Below, one piece after another: positions 7,601 through 17,925 of a stretch of DNA of 64,000 nt. The DNA comes from Candidatus Gastranaerophilales bacterium (GTDB lineage Bacteria > Cyanobacteriota > Vampirovibrionia > Gastranaerophilales > Gastranaerophilaceae): assembly GCA_944325635.1 (NCBI GenBank), contig CALVBD010000001.1, positions 62,001 through 126,000 on the forward strand, in the 5' to 3' direction. The first letter of the stretch is position 1. The number at the start of each line of letters is the position of its first letter. Below the pieces are notes generated by a model. The model had not been told where the DNA came from and ran no database searches. It saw nothing but the letters and a program-made list of their open reading frames with translations. The position numbers and the translations under genes are program-made.

Positions 7601-7693
7601 TAAAATTATATAAATACTTGGGTTTGTTTTTTGTATTATAATGTTCTTAAAGTTGTATTAGCCTCAAGAGGATATGTCTTTTCATAGGAATAG

Positions 7694-8293
7694 GTGCTTG
7701 CTGTGGAAGTACACAATGCTATTGAATTATTAAAATTACAAGTTAAAAATACTTATGATGAAACTCTAAAAAGTATAGGAAATAATATTTATCGTGGTCA
7801 TTCGAGATCAATTTCTACTGATATAGAGGATAAGCTTGCTCTGTTTATTATAAATCTAAAACCGGAGTTTAAAGTGTTTTTAGATCCTTCCATTCATATA
7901 AATAAGAAGAAACATCGTCCAGATTTGCTTATTGTAAATTCTAAACTTGAGGTTGTGGCTATGATTGAAATAAAGGCAAACATGGGCTGGTGTAGAAATG
8001 CTGAAGGTGTAATTAATAACATTGTATCTAATAATGATATATTTGCTCAGGCAGGCACGTTTAAGTGTGAATTTTTAAATAATACGAAATATACTCTCAA
8101 TTATTCAAGAAACGTAAATTTATTTTTAGTCTCTTTAACAAAAGGTAATTGCTCTGATAAAAACCATGAACATAACAAAGAATATGTTAAGATAAATAAT
8201 GTATCTCTATTTAATCTATTTGACGGGAGGTATAATTCACTAGTTAATTATGAAATTGAAGCTTTTGCAAATCATATTATAAACTTGTATTAA
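7694..8293 (+). CDS. Putative PD-(D/E)XK nuclease-superfamily protein
   Basis: 199 residues from a GTG. The core KHRPDLLIV...VAMIEIKA gives D77, E92 and K94, the catalytic pattern of PD-(D/E)XK nucleases, with an acidic residue earlier (E45) in the expected helix. No DNA-recognition domain or methyltransferase partner is visible, so it could be a solitary restriction-like nuclease, a repair enzyme or a domesticated remnant. AGGA lies four bases before the GTG; a second GTG at 7703 is an alternative start. It sits directly after the repeats at 7523-7600. The superfamily call rests on motif spacing only. Confidence 0.6.
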   Translation: MLAVEVHNAIELLKLQVKNTYDETLKSIGNNIYRGHSRSISTDIEDKLALFIINLKPEFKVFLDPSIHINKKKHRPDLLIVNSKLEVVAMIEIKANMGWCRNAEGVINNIVSNNDIFAQAGTFKCEFLNNTKYTLNYSRNVNLFLVSLTKGNCSDKNHEHNKEYVKINNVSLFNLFDGRYNSLVNYEIEAFANHIINLY

Positions 8294-8416
8294 ATATTTA
8301 CAATAATAATTTGCAAAAATTTCAATAAATCATTATTTAACGAATTTATTTGTAAACTTTTATAAAAATCAAGCTTATTTTTATCAAATAATTTTATTAT
8401 TGAACTTAAGTGAAAT

Positions 8417-8698
8417 ATGAATATACAAAAATTGGCACCAAATTATAATATAACATCCTTTAAAGGCAAGTATGAAGTTGACGCTTCGACAGCAATAGGG
8501 CGTAATCAGGTATTCACGCTTGGAATGCTTATGAGTAATTTCTGGATAAGGGATGCGAGATTAACCTGTTCACAGCTTAGGAACAACAGTGTTTACGGAA
8601 AAGTTACAATGAACGTAAATGTTAATAAAGAGCGCATTTTTGAATCTATTTTGAAAAATAACAATATTAAATTTAAAAAACTTGATACAAATGCTTAG
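8417..8698 (+). CDS. Hypothetical protein, 93 residues
   Basis: I do not recognise this protein. It begins MNIQKLAPNYNITSFKGKY, a short polar leader ending in a SFKG-like motif, followed by a compact region with no membrane segment. Its leader resembles that of the protein at 59227-60513 (PINF...RVNFCA). There is no clear ribosome site. The stop TAG shares bases with the mnmG stop on the other strand (overlap 8695-8698). The long open frame in an otherwise gene-dense area makes it a likely gene. Confidence 0.5.
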   Translation: MNIQKLAPNYNITSFKGKYEVDASTAIGRNQVFTLGMLMSNFWIRDARLTCSQLRNNSVYGKVTMNVNVNKERIFESILKNNNIKFKKLDTNA

Positions 8699-10584
8699 TT
8701 TTCGGTTCTGGCGAAGGTATGTTTGTCCAGCAATACCATTAAGACTGATATATCAGCCGGTTTTACACCTCCGATGCGTGATGCTTGGGCTAATGTTTTC
8801 GGTCTGATTTTGTTTAATTTTTCTTTAGTTTCTGATGAAATGTGTTCTATCCGCATATAATCAATATTATCAGGAATTTTGTATTTTTCGAGTTTATCAG
8901 CCTGATTTACCTGAAATTCCTGACGTTTTATGTAACCGTCGTATTTTGTTAAAATTTCGACCTGTTCATAAACGTCACGAGAAAGATTTAATTCTCTTGT
9001 TTCAGTATCAACTTCCTGCAGAACTTTATAATCAACATTCGGGCGTTTGAGGAGTTCTGCGAGTTTAATTCCTCTGTCAATATGTTCACCGTATTTTGCA
9101 AGAATTGTATTCACTTCCTCTGTTGCTGGAAGTTTAGTTTCTGCTATACGGATGAGTTCTTTTTGAATATTTTCCTGTTTTTTATTAAATATTTCAAATT
9201 GAGTATCGTCAATAAGCCCGATTTTATGACCGATTGGCGTCAGACGGGCGTCGGCATTATCCTGTCTTAAAAGTAATCGGTATTCCGAGCGGGAAGTGAG
9301 CATTCTATAAGGATCCTCAATGTCTTTTGTGACAAGATCATCAATGAGGGTGCCTATGTAGGAAGAACTTCTCGGAAGTTCCAGCATTTCCGAATTATTA
9401 AGGTAATTAATCGCATTTATCCCTGCGATTAAGCCTTGTGCGGCAGCTTCTTCGTAACCGCTTGTACCGTTGATTTGCCCGCCAAAGAAAAGCCCTTTGA
9501 CTTTTTTTGACATAAGAGAATGTGTTGTCTGGACTGCCGGAACATAATCATATTCAACTGCATAAGCGGGTTTTATGACATGGGCTTTTTCTAACCCGGG
9601 GAGAGTGTGAAGCATTTGCACCTGAACATCTGCAGGCAGGCTGCTTGAAAAGCCTTGAATATAAACTTCATAAGTTCCTAGTCCTTCTGGCTCAATGAAA
9701 ATATGGTGTGACGGATTTTCGCTGAATCTTACGACTTTATCTTCAATAGAAGGGCAATAACGTGGACCGACGCCGTGGATTAAACCTTTATACATCGGGG
9801 ATTTATCAAGGTTCGCGCGGATAATCTCGTGGGTGCTTTCGTTTGTTCTTGTTAAGTAGCACGGAACCTGCGGGCGTATCGGGCGGTTTGGTTTGAATGA
9901 ATAGAAATTCAAAACCTCATCCCCCGGCTGAATTGTCATTTTTGAGTAATCTATGGTTCTTTTATCAACACGCTGCGGGGTGCCGGTTTTTAATTTCTTT
10001 ATTTTAATCCCGAGTTTCATTAAAGATTCTGATAATCCGATTGCAGCCTGTTCGCCGAGCCTTCCTGCACTGTAAGATTTTAGACCTACAAAAATTCTGC
10101 CATTTAGAGATGTTCCGGTTGTCAGGATGACCGCTCTTGCTTTATATTCAATCCCAAATTCATCAATTGCACCTGTTATTATGCCGTCTTTGGCTATTAA
10201 GTCTGTAATGCAGGCTTGTCTTAAGTAAATATTTTCATTGCTCTCAATTAGGTGGCGCATATAATTTGAGTATTCTTTTTTATCGGATTGTGCGCGGAGC
10301 GCTCTCACTGCAGGTCCTTTTGAGGAATTAAGCATTTTCATCTGGATGTAAGTTGCGTCGGCAACTTCCCCCATAACTCCGCCGAGAGCGTCAATTTCTC
10401 GGACAAGAGTGGATTTAGCAGGACCTCCAATAGCAGGGTTGCACGGTTGCAGCGCAATATTATCAAGGTTTAAGGTTGCCAGAAGAACCTTTGCACCTAA
10501 TCTCGCGCACGCAATAGCTGCTTCACATCCAGCGTGTCCCGCGCCGACTACTATTACATCATACTCATTTCTAAGATACATCAT
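8695..10584 (-). CDS. mnmG: tRNA uridine-5-carboxymethylaminomethyl enzyme MnmG (GidA)
   Basis: 629-residue FAD- and NADH-dependent protein that, with MnmE, modifies the wobble uridine of tRNAs. The N-terminus has the FAD motif VVGAGHAGCEAA, followed by the PCNPAIGG and GTGPRYCPSIEDK-type segments of the family (here HGVGPRYCPSIEDKVVRF) and the GQINGTSGYEEAAAQG segment; length is normal. The first ATG at 10584 lies six bases after TATAAT (plus-strand 10591-10596), and AGGAT lies right before it, so leaderless initiation is possible. MnmE is not in the window; mnmA, acting on the same wobble base, is at 60550. Confidence 0.97.
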   Translation of the reverse strand: MMYLRNEYDVIVVGAGHAGCEAAIACARLGAKVLLATLNLDNIALQPCNPAIGGPAKSTLVREIDALGGVMGEVADATYIQMKMLNSSKGPAVRALRAQSDKKEYSNYMRHLIESNENIYLRQACITDLIAKDGIITGAIDEFGIEYKARAVILTTGTSLNGRIFVGLKSYSAGRLGEQAAIGLSESLMKLGIKIKKLKTGTPQRVDKRTIDYSKMTIQPGDEVLNFYSFKPNRPIRPQVPCYLTRTNESTHEIIRANLDKSPMYKGLIHGVGPRYCPSIEDKVVRFSENPSHHIFIEPEGLGTYEVYIQGFSSSLPADVQVQMLHTLPGLEKAHVIKPAYAVEYDYVPAVQTTHSLMSKKVKGLFFGGQINGTSGYEEAAAQGLIAGINAINYLNNSEMLELPRSSSYIGTLIDDLVTKDIEDPYRMLTSRSEYRLLLRQDNADARLTPIGHKIGLIDDTQFEIFNKKQENIQKELIRIAETKLPATEEVNTILAKYGEHIDRGIKLAELLKRPNVDYKVLQEVDTETRELNLSRDVYEQVEILTKYDGYIKRQEFQVNQADKLEKYKIPDNIDYMRIEHISSETKEKLNKIRPKTLAQASRIGGVKPADISVLMVLLDKHTFARTEN

Positions 10585-10717
10585 ATCCTGATTATATTAC
10601 AAAGGAATTAAATTGCACATCTATCTAATATATTTGGAGGATATTTTGTGAAATTAATAAAGAATCAAAATTTTTCTGTCGAAATGATACTTATACACAT
10701 TTTATTTGGAGCTCAAA

Positions 10718-12385
10718 ATGTCAGAACAAATTTTAATTCAGTCTGTTTCAGGTGATAACACTGAAAAACTAAGAAAAGCAAAAGAGTCTTTGGAAAAAGC
10801 ACGTCTTGCACATGAAAGATATTTAATAAGACAAAACAATAAGGATTTACAAGATGCTATAAGCAATTATATTGATGCGGTAAAGTTTGACCCGACGATG
10901 CCGGAGTCTTATTACCGTCTGGCAAGCCTTATGTGGGAACAGGGGCAGATTAGCATTAATGCGGCAATTGATCAGTGTAAAACAGCTGTATCGCTTGCTC
11001 CTGATAATATGAATGCACATCTTTATGCAGGCTTTTTCATGAAGCTTGCAGAAAACTATCCTGAAGCAATGGATGAATTTAAATCCGCTGTTAAGATGGG
11101 TAAGTTTAAGTCTGCAAGACCAAGATTGGTTCTTTCTCAGGCTATTTTACAAAAAATTAATTCCGATAAGGGAAATTTTGCCGATTATCTTCAATTTGTT
11201 TACTATTTCCTGTCAGGCAGCGTCATGCTGGCATGGGACAGACCTTCATTAAAAATGTTCTACAAAAACATTTCTGATGACATTTCGGTGTTTACTTTTA
11301 ATACAGTCGGCAAGTTTCTTGAAAAGTTCAAGCTCTATCCGGCTGCGGAAAATATTTATAAAAAAGCTGTCACAGAAACATGCCACGGGCAAATTTTCTA
11401 TTCTAAAATGGGAGATTTGGCGTTAAAAAATAATGAGCTTGATCTCTGTGTAGATTGTTATAAAAAAGTTCTCGAATCTAATCCGCTTTGCCGTGATGTA
11501 CTCGTGAAGCTTGCAACAGTTTTGCAGACGTATTTTCCTGAAAATACTGATGATGCTATCGACTGTTACGAAAAACTTCTGGAATTTGATATTGATACAG
11601 CTCAGATTTATTATGAACTCGGGCATCTTTATTTGAAAAAAGAAGATAAAATTAATTCAATAAGCGCGTTTAAACTTGCTGTAGAGCGTGAAGTTGAAAA
11701 TCCTTTTTATAATAATTCCTTAGCTTATGCATTTTCAAAAGCAGAGTTATACGATGATGCAATAGAGTATTATCAAAAAGCAATTGCAATCAATCCTGAT
11801 AACGAATGGACAGCAATTGTATGTCAGGCACTAGGCGCTATATACGGTGAAGTGAAAGGTAATACAGAGGCAGCCGTTGCAACCTATCAGGCCGGTATTA
11901 TTCTTGATCCGAATAATTATGATTTATATATTGCGCTCGGAGATATCTATATGGCTGAATACGATTTGGATAAGGCTATCAGAACATATTGTGATGCTAT
12001 TACCTTAAATCCTGAAGATTACAGAGGCTATTCAAAGGCAGGTATTGCCCTTTGGGAAAAAGATTACCTTGAAGAAGCTCTGGTTGCATATCATAAATCT
12101 ATCGAATTAAATCCGGAAAATGAATTCTCTCAAAATAATCTTGGGATTATATATCTTGATGGACTCGGTGATGCTGAAGAAGCGCTGGAATACTTTGAAC
12201 AGGCAATTGAAATTAACGAAAGTTATACTCTTGCTTATTTCAATGCTGGTCGTGCAAGCCAGATGCTTGATTTTAGAAACGATGCCGCGCATTATTACCA
12301 GATGGCTATAGATTTAAATACTATTACTCATGATCTTGATGAGGAAGATATCAGAGAAAGACTACATAAATTATTTGAAGCGTAA
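10718..12385 (+). CDS. TPR-repeat protein
   Basis: 555 residues made almost wholly of tetratricopeptide repeats, for example DAIEYYQKAIAINPDNEW, ATYQAGIILDPNNYDLY and ALEYFEQAIEINESYTLAY. There is no signal peptide or membrane segment, so it is probably a cytoplasmic scaffold. The start at 10718 has GGAG six bases upstream; a TTG at 10706 is less likely. A separate short frame (10648-10755) with GGAGG before a GTG overlaps this start and could couple translation. Partners are unknown. Confidence 0.85.
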   Translation: MSEQILIQSVSGDNTEKLRKAKESLEKARLAHERYLIRQNNKDLQDAISNYIDAVKFDPTMPESYYRLASLMWEQGQISINAAIDQCKTAVSLAPDNMNAHLYAGFFMKLAENYPEAMDEFKSAVKMGKFKSARPRLVLSQAILQKINSDKGNFADYLQFVYYFLSGSVMLAWDRPSLKMFYKNISDDISVFTFNTVGKFLEKFKLYPAAENIYKKAVTETCHGQIFYSKMGDLALKNNELDLCVDCYKKVLESNPLCRDVLVKLATVLQTYFPENTDDAIDCYEKLLEFDIDTAQIYYELGHLYLKKEDKINSISAFKLAVEREVENPFYNNSLAYAFSKAELYDDAIEYYQKAIAINPDNEWTAIVCQALGAIYGEVKGNTEAAVATYQAGIILDPNNYDLYIALGDIYMAEYDLDKAIRTYCDAITLNPEDYRGYSKAGIALWEKDYLEEALVAYHKSIELNPENEFSQNNLGIIYLDGLGDAEEALEYFEQAIEINESYTLAYFNAGRASQMLDFRNDAAHYYQMAIDLNTITHDLDEEDIRERLHKLFEA

Positions 12386-12413
12386 ATTTTTCATTCTTAA
12401 TTCCACATATATA

Positions 12414-12440
12414 AAGCCTCCACACAGGAGGCTTTTTTTT
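12414..12440 (+). terminator. Terminator after the TPR gene
   Basis: AAGCCTCC (12414-12421), ACACA loop, GGAGGCTT (12427-12434) and a T run. It can serve the TPR gene on plus; typA ends nearby on minus. Confidence 0.9.
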
Positions 12441-12465
12441 GCATTTCTACATTCTATTGTTTAGT

Positions 12466-14265
12466 TTAATTGTATATTTTCTTATTCAAATCAGCTTTTC
12501 TAATTCTGATGTTTTCAGGAGTAATTTCAACAAGTTCATCATCTCCGATATATTCAAGACTTTCTTCAAGTGATAGAATTTTAGGCGCTTGAAGTGTAAC
12601 CATTACATCAGCAGTAGCGCTTCTCATATTGGTAAGTTTTTTAGTCTTACAGATATTTACTACAATATCCTGAGGTTTGTTGCATTCGCCGATAATCATT
12701 CCGCGGTAAACCTTTGTTTTCGGTGTTACAAAGAATACGCCACGGTCTTCAAATTGCGCAAGTGCGTAAGGAATTGCTTCCCCTTGTTCGTGCGCAATGA
12801 TTGAGCCGTTTCTCTGGCGCGGAATATCCCCTGCATAAGGTCTGTAGTGAAGGAATGTGTGATACATTATCCCTTCGCCGCGGGTCATGCGGATAAATTC
12901 GCTTCTAAAACCTATCAAACCTCTTGCCGGAATGTGGAATGTCATGGAAGTTCTGCCTTTGTTATTATTCATTTCTTTCATTTCGGCTTTTCTTCCTGAT
13001 AATCTGTCAATACAGCTTCCCGCATATCCTTCCGGAACATCAACAATTAAGTTTTCATAAGGTTCGCACTGTTCCCCGTTAATTGTTTTATATATAACTT
13101 CCGGTTTTGATACCTGAAATTCGTAACCTTCACGGCGCATTGTTTCAATTAAAATCCCCAGATGCAGTTCGCCTCTTCCGGATACTCTGAAAACATCTGT
13201 AGAATCGGTATCTTCAACGCGTAAACTTACATTCTTTTCAAGTTCGTCGTAAAGGCGTTTTCTTAATTGTCTGGAGGTTACAAATTTTCCTTCCTGTCCT
13301 GCAAACGGGCTGTCGTTTACGGAAAAATTCATCTGCAGAGTAGGTTCATCAACCGTAATCAAAGGCAGCGGCTGCGGGTTATCTAAAGAACAGATGCTTT
13401 CGCCGATTTGAATATCAGAAAATCCTGCAATTCCTATGATATCACCTGCAAAAGCCTCCTGAATTTCAGTTCTGCCTAAATCGTGGAATCCGAAAAGTTT
13501 TGTAATTTTACCTTTTTCCTGGGAACCGTCCGCGTGGATTACGCAAACCTGTTCCTGCGATTTAACAGAGCCGTTTTCAATACGACCGATTACGATACGT
13601 CCTACATAATCATTGTAATCAAGAGTTGTTGCGCGGAACTGGAATGGCTTTGATGCATCGCCTTTTGGAGGTTTAATGTTTTCTAATATGCAGTCCAGAA
13701 GCGGAATCATATCTTTTCTTTCATCATCCAGATCTTTTATTGCAAAACCGTTCAAACTGCTTGCAAAAATGAACGGGAAGTCTATTAAATCTTCTCTGTC
13801 CGTAAGCTCTGTGAACAGGTCAAAAACTTTATCCAGTGCAGTGAGCGGTTCTGCGGCAGGTTTATCTATTTTATTAATAACAACTATAATTTTTAAACCT
13901 AATTCAAGAGCCTTTGAAAGAACAAATCTTGTTTGCGGCATCGGGCCTTCAGCGGCATCAACGATTAATAGCGCTCCGTCTACCATACCTAGAACACGTT
14001 CGACTTCTCCGCCGAAATCTGCGTGCCCAGGTGTATCTACTACATTAATCTTGGTATTTTTATAATTTATTGAAATGTTTTTTGAAAGAATTGTAATTCC
14101 GCGTTCTCTTTCCAGATCATTACTATCAAGGACGCGTTCCTGTACCTGCTGATTTTCACGGAAAGCGCCTGCCTGTTTCAAAAGACAATCGACAAGTGTT
14201 GTTTTCCCGTGGTCAACGTGTGCGATAATTGCTATATTTCTTATATTTTCGTTAGTGTTTGCCAT
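12466..14265 (-). CDS. typA: Ribosome-associated GTPase TypA/BipA
   Basis: 599 residues. The translational GTPase domain has G1 AHVDHGKTT at 15-23, G2 ERERGITI, G3 [11 protein letters not shown] and G4 NKIDKPAA, followed by EF-G-like domains and the BipA-specific C-terminal domain ([10 protein letters not shown]-like region, SVEETLEYI equivalent [19 protein letters not shown]). It assists ribosome assembly and stress adaptation. I set the start at the ATG at 14265 ([10 protein letters not shown]), which matches the family; the open frame upstream to 14346 is non-conserved. It follows the MFS gene on the same strand. Confidence 0.95.
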   Translation of the reverse strand: MANTNENIRNIAIIAHVDHGKTTLVDCLLKQAGAFRENQQVQERVLDSNDLERERGITILSKNISINYKNTKINVVDTPGHADFGGEVERVLGMVDGALLIVDAAEGPMPQTRFVLSKALELGLKIIVVINKIDKPAAEPLTALDKVFDLFTELTDREDLIDFPFIFASSLNGFAIKDLDDERKDMIPLLDCILENIKPPKGDASKPFQFRATTLDYNDYVGRIVIGRIENGSVKSQEQVCVIHADGSQEKGKITKLFGFHDLGRTEIQEAFAGDIIGIAGFSDIQIGESICSLDNPQPLPLITVDEPTLQMNFSVNDSPFAGQEGKFVTSRQLRKRLYDELEKNVSLRVEDTDSTDVFRVSGRGELHLGILIETMRREGYEFQVSKPEVIYKTINGEQCEPYENLIVDVPEGYAGSCIDRLSGRKAEMKEMNNNKGRTSMTFHIPARGLIGFRSEFIRMTRGEGIMYHTFLHYRPYAGDIPRQRNGSIIAHEQGEAIPYALAQFEDRGVFFVTPKTKVYRGMIIGECNKPQDIVVNICKTKKLTNMRSATADVMVTLQAPKILSLEESLEYIGDDELVEITPENIRIRKADLNKKIYN

Positions 14266-14346
14266 AAGTTCCAGTCTTTCTTTTTTTGTAATATTAAGGG
14301 TAAATTCCACTATTTTTATTCTAGTCTGCTCATAATATTTTTTCAA

Positions 14347-15741
14347 CTAGCTTTTTGTTTTTACAGGTTTATAAGCTATAAAGGCAAAAGCAAGGCACGC
14401 TCCGCCAAAGAAAATTCCGAAGCACATTGTTGTGTGGAATGAGTTTAAAAATGCAATATCGTAGATTTGTCCGTGGTGGAGAAAAAGTTCCCGGAATGTT
14501 TCAAAGAGAGTAATTGTAACCGCAACTCCGAGAATGTTTCCCATATTTCTGGATAAAGCAAGAATGCCTGATGCAATACCGAGTTCTTCTTTTGATACAC
14601 TTGTCATAATGGCGTTATTGGAAGGAGATTGAAATAAACCATTTCCTATCCCCATAATGCCTGATGCCACAATCATTTCCCATATAGGGGTAGATTTATC
14701 AAATGTAGTAAAAATTAATAGTGCAATTATATACACAGCCGGACCGGCAAGCGTCAAATACCTGCTTCCGTATTTGCCTGATAATCTCCCGCAAATCGGA
14801 GCGGTTACAGAAAGCGTCACGGAATACGGCAAAATTAGAAGCCCTGATAGCAATGCATTGAATTTTAAAAGTTCCTGCAGATAAAAAGGCAAGAGAATGC
14901 TGTTTGTGTACATAGCCATGTAAGACATCATGACCGCTAAGTTTCCGAAAGTGAACTGTCTTATATGAAATATAGAAAAATTAATAAGCGGATAATTTAT
15001 TTTGTGGTCTCTAATATAAAATAATGCGCCAAAAATCAGAGTAATAATCCCGAGTGTAATAATCTTAAACGAAGTCCAGCCCCACTTGTAGCCTTCTGAT
15101 ATAGCAAGAAGAAGTGCGAATAAACTTATTGTAAAATAAATAAATCCTCTATAATCGAATTTAAACTGTTTCTTTTTAACATAATTCGGCAGCATTTTGT
15201 AAGCATAAAATGCCCCGATTAATGCAACCGGTATACACGGAAAAAATACCGAATGCCATCCGAATGTATTTATCAGCAAGCCACCGATTGCAGGGCCGCT
15301 CATTCCTCCGATTGCAACTATACAGCCGTTAAGTCCGAGAGCTTTTCCTCTACGTTCATTTTTAAAAATACTTGCAATAATTGCCTGAGCATTTGAAAGC
15401 ATTACGGAAGCCCCGAGAGCTTCCAGACATCTTGATGCAATAAGCAATATAAATGTCTGTGAAATCATGCTGAAAAATGCTCCGGCTGCAAATACCAAAA
15501 AGCCTAAAGTGTATAATTTGTTTTTCGGGAAAATGTCGCCCAATTTGCCGAAAAATGGTAAAAACACGGTCAATACCAGCATATACGCGATCATTACCCA
15601 CTGAATCTGGCTCATTGAAACATTCAGATCAACAGACATGGGGTATAATGCAAGATTGACTGTCGTTGAATCCAGCATCGCAATAAAATTACCGATTGCA
15701 GTGATTACAAACATAGTCCATTGTATTTTGTGGCTTGTCAT
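14347..15741 (-). CDS. MFS efflux transporter, DHA2-like (EmrB/QacA)
   Basis: 464 residues with about 14 hydrophobic segments. TM1 carries the DHA2-type motif LDSTTVNLALYPM, followed by QWVMIAYMLVL, the loop GKLGDIFPKNKLY (MFS motif A) and GGLLINTFGWHSVFF (motif C-like). These pumps use proton motive force to expel drugs or other amphiphiles; the substrate is unknown. A TAAAAT box ends six bases before the ATG. typA lies 81 bases downstream in the same direction. Confidence 0.88.
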   Translation of the reverse strand: MTSHKIQWTMFVITAIGNFIAMLDSTTVNLALYPMSVDLNVSMSQIQWVMIAYMLVLTVFLPFFGKLGDIFPKNKLYTLGFLVFAAGAFFSMISQTFILLIASRCLEALGASVMLSNAQAIIASIFKNERRGKALGLNGCIVAIGGMSGPAIGGLLINTFGWHSVFFPCIPVALIGAFYAYKMLPNYVKKKQFKFDYRGFIYFTISLFALLLAISEGYKWGWTSFKIITLGIITLIFGALFYIRDHKINYPLINFSIFHIRQFTFGNLAVMMSYMAMYTNSILLPFYLQELLKFNALLSGLLILPYSVTLSVTAPICGRLSGKYGSRYLTLAGPAVYIIALLIFTTFDKSTPIWEMIVASGIMGIGNGLFQSPSNNAIMTSVSKEELGIASGILALSRNMGNILGVAVTITLFETFRELFLHHGQIYDIAFLNSFHTTMCFGIFFGGACLAFAFIAYKPVKTKS

Positions 15742-15821
15742 AATAAAATTTTACATCAAACAAACTTATCGTGAACTTTTTACATATATTTTCGTTATAA
15801 TGAATAATGAAAGGTAAACTT

Positions 15822-16388
15822 ATGCAAAAATTCTTATTGGCAGGATTTTTATTTATATTTTTTCTTATAACCGCAGGAAGTACTACTGCATATAGTGTTG
15901 AGAGTTACCTTGGGGTGAGCCCTCAGCAGTATACCATTTTTTCGTCTAAATTTTCTTGTCCTACGCCGTTTTGGGTGAAGGTTGCGGATACCAAATATTA
16001 TTTTGTCCGTGCCAGAAGTGACGGCAATTATTCTTATAAAGATTTGGTCGGCTGTGACCGAAAAAAGAAACAGTTATTTGAACCTTTTTACGAATTTGAC
16101 AGGGATAATGATATGACTAAAATTACAGCGGATGAATTGAAAGCTGCCAATATCAGACTTGTTGCGGAAAAGACTAATGGAAGGCTTGCTCTGTCTGATA
16201 GTTCACTTGATTTTCCGCTTGAAAATGTTTTATATATTGATATGGTAAGCTCTGCAACCTTTTCTGACCGCTGGGCCAGACCTTCGGGAACATTTGTTAT
16301 ATATTTAAAGACAGAAAGAAGCAGTAAGCAAAAATATATAGGTCATGTTCGTTATGTGCATCCAAAGCTGTTGTCCGGATTGTTTTAA
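15822..16388 (+). CDS. Exported protein of unknown function
   Basis: 188 residues from the ATG at 15822, which has AAAGG seven to eight bases upstream; an in-frame ATG at 15807 lies five bases after TATAAT (15796-15801). A signal peptide (MQKFLLAGFLFIFFLITAG, cleavage near TTAYS) is clear. The mature part holds a DRDNDMTKITADEL segment that resembles a degenerate EF-hand calcium loop, out of register by one residue. I do not recognise the family. It is divergent from the MFS gene and converges on glmU across a shared terminator. Confidence 0.7.
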   Translation: MQKFLLAGFLFIFFLITAGSTTAYSVESYLGVSPQQYTIFSSKFSCPTPFWVKVADTKYYFVRARSDGNYSYKDLVGCDRKKKQLFEPFYEFDRDNDMTKITADELKAANIRLVAEKTNGRLALSDSSLDFPLENVLYIDMVSSATFSDRWARPSGTFVIYLKTERSSKQKYIGHVRYVHPKLLSGLF

Positions 16389-16393
16389 TAAAT

Positions 16394-16419
16394 AAAAAAG
16401 CCTCTATTGAGGCTTTTTT
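16394..16419. terminator. Bidirectional terminator
   Basis: AAAAAAGCCTC-TATT-GAGGCTTTTTT between the convergent exported-protein gene and glmU; the stem is flanked by A and T runs on each side, so it works both ways. Confidence 0.9.
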
Positions 16420-17695
16420 ATTTTAATTGGTCTTTTACCCAATCTGCGATTACTTTCATTGGAGAACGCGTTATAGCAAGCGCCCACGCCGGAACATTTT
16501 TGGTAATCACACTTAATGCTCCGATATTTGCGCCTTCATCAACGGTGACAGGTGCAACAAGAACTGTATTTGAACCGACTTTTACATTGTCTTTTAATAT
16601 AGTTTTTGATTTTTCTTTTGTCAGAGGATTGTAATTTGCAGTGATTGTTCCGGCACCTATATTTACGTGAGAGCCGACTTCGCTGTCACCTATGTATGAA
16701 AGGTGACCGGCATTTGTGTTTGAACCTATTTTTGATTTTTTGACTTCAACAAAGTTCCCGATTTTAACATTATCAGCAATTTCGACTCCGCCCCTCAGGT
16801 GCGCGCAAGGTCCGATTTTACAATTTTTACCAATTTTATTTTTGCCTTCTATGTATGTTGACGGATAAATAACAGTGTCCTGTCCGATTTCAGTATCCGC
16901 ACTTATGTATGTCGTTTCAGGGTCTACGATTGTGACGCCGTTTATCATATGTTTTTCGTTAATTCTTTTCTGCATAATTTTCGTTGCTTCTGCAAGGTGC
17001 AGACGGGAATTTATGCCGAAACTTTCTTCATTGTTTTCCATAATATACGCATGAACTGATAAACCGTTTTTCTTACCCCATTCAATAATGTCTGTAAGGT
17101 AATATTCACCCTGTGCGTTGTTATTTGATAGCTGTGAGAAAGCCGGTTGGATTTTTGCCCAGTCTAAACAGTAAATACCTGCGTTAATTTCTTTTATAGC
17201 TTTTTGATCAGGCGTTGTGTCTTTTTCTTCTACAATACATTTTAGAGAGTTATCAGCTTCTCTGATAATTCTTCCAAGCCCCGACGGATCCTCAAAAATT
17301 GCACTCATAATAGTTAAGTCTGAATTTTTTTGTTTATGAAAGTCTATAAATTTTTTCAGGGTTTCTTCCGTAATCAGCGGGATATCTCCGTTAAGGATAA
17401 GTACAAGCCCTTTGAAATCTTTCAGCATTGGACACGCCATAGAAACTGCATGACCCGTTCCCAGTTGTGGTGATTGCAGAACTGTTTTTGCGTTTTCGTA
17501 ATTCTTTTCAACATAATCTTTAACCTGTTCTGCGCAGTGTCCGACAATTACAAAGTTCTCGTTTGTAATATTTTTTACGTTATCCAATATATAACCTAAA
17601 AGCGGCTTGCCGAAGATTTCGTGTAAAACTTTCGGGGTTTCAGATTTCATTCGGGTGCCTTTTCCGGCAGCCATAATAACTGATTTTATATCCAT
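16418..17695 (-). CDS. glmU: Bifunctional GlmU (GlcNAc-1-P uridyltransferase / GlcN-1-P acetyltransferase)
   Basis: 425 residues, slightly short for the family. The N-terminal pyrophosphorylase domain has MAAGKGTRMKSETPKVLH, then Q-x-GTGHAV and the NAG-x-Y segment (NAGIYCLDW). From about residue 235 a left-handed beta-helix of hexapeptide repeats follows. The acetyltransferase residues GNFVEVKKS, NAGHLSYIGD (catalytic His) and GAGTITANY are all present, so both activities are expected. It makes UDP-GlcNAc for peptidoglycan and lipid A. An AGAAGGAG ribosome site precedes the ATG. It is divergent from nifU with palindrome copy B between. Confidence 0.96.
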   Translation of the reverse strand: MDIKSVIMAAGKGTRMKSETPKVLHEIFGKPLLGYILDNVKNITNENFVIVGHCAEQVKDYVEKNYENAKTVLQSPQLGTGHAVSMACPMLKDFKGLVLILNGDIPLITEETLKKFIDFHKQKNSDLTIMSAIFEDPSGLGRIIREADNSLKCIVEEKDTTPDQKAIKEINAGIYCLDWAKIQPAFSQLSNNNAQGEYYLTDIIEWGKKNGLSVHAYIMENNEESFGINSRLHLAEATKIMQKRINEKHMINGVTIVDPETTYISADTEIGQDTVIYPSTYIEGKNKIGKNCKIGPCAHLRGGVEIADNVKIGNFVEVKKSKIGSNTNAGHLSYIGDSEVGSHVNIGAGTITANYNPLTKEKSKTILKDNVKVGSNTVLVAPVTVDEGANIGALSVITKNVPAWALAITRSPMKVIADWVKDQLK

Positions 17696-17750
17696 CTTTT
17701 TCTCCTTCTTATGTGATTTATTTTAACAACTGAATACGTTAATATCAAGT

Positions 17751-17821
17751 GTGTTGAATGATTTTTCCAGACAATAGCGGGAGTGCGAGCGGGAGCGTCG
17801 TCGAGAAAAATTATTCAACAC
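17751..17821. repeat. Long palindrome with conserved loop, family 1 copy B
   Basis: 17-bp arms (17751-17767 and 17805-17821, one G-T pair) around a loop with ACAATAGCGGGAGT and GCGGGAGCG. It lies between two divergent genes (glmU and nifU), so it is not simply their terminator. Confidence 0.8.
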
Positions 17822-17925
17822 TCTATGTTTATAAAAACATTAATTATTCATTAAGGTATTACGCAACTTCTTCTGTTTGAGATAAAATGTAATTACGGTT
17901 AGAGATAAGATAAAGGAAATAAATT

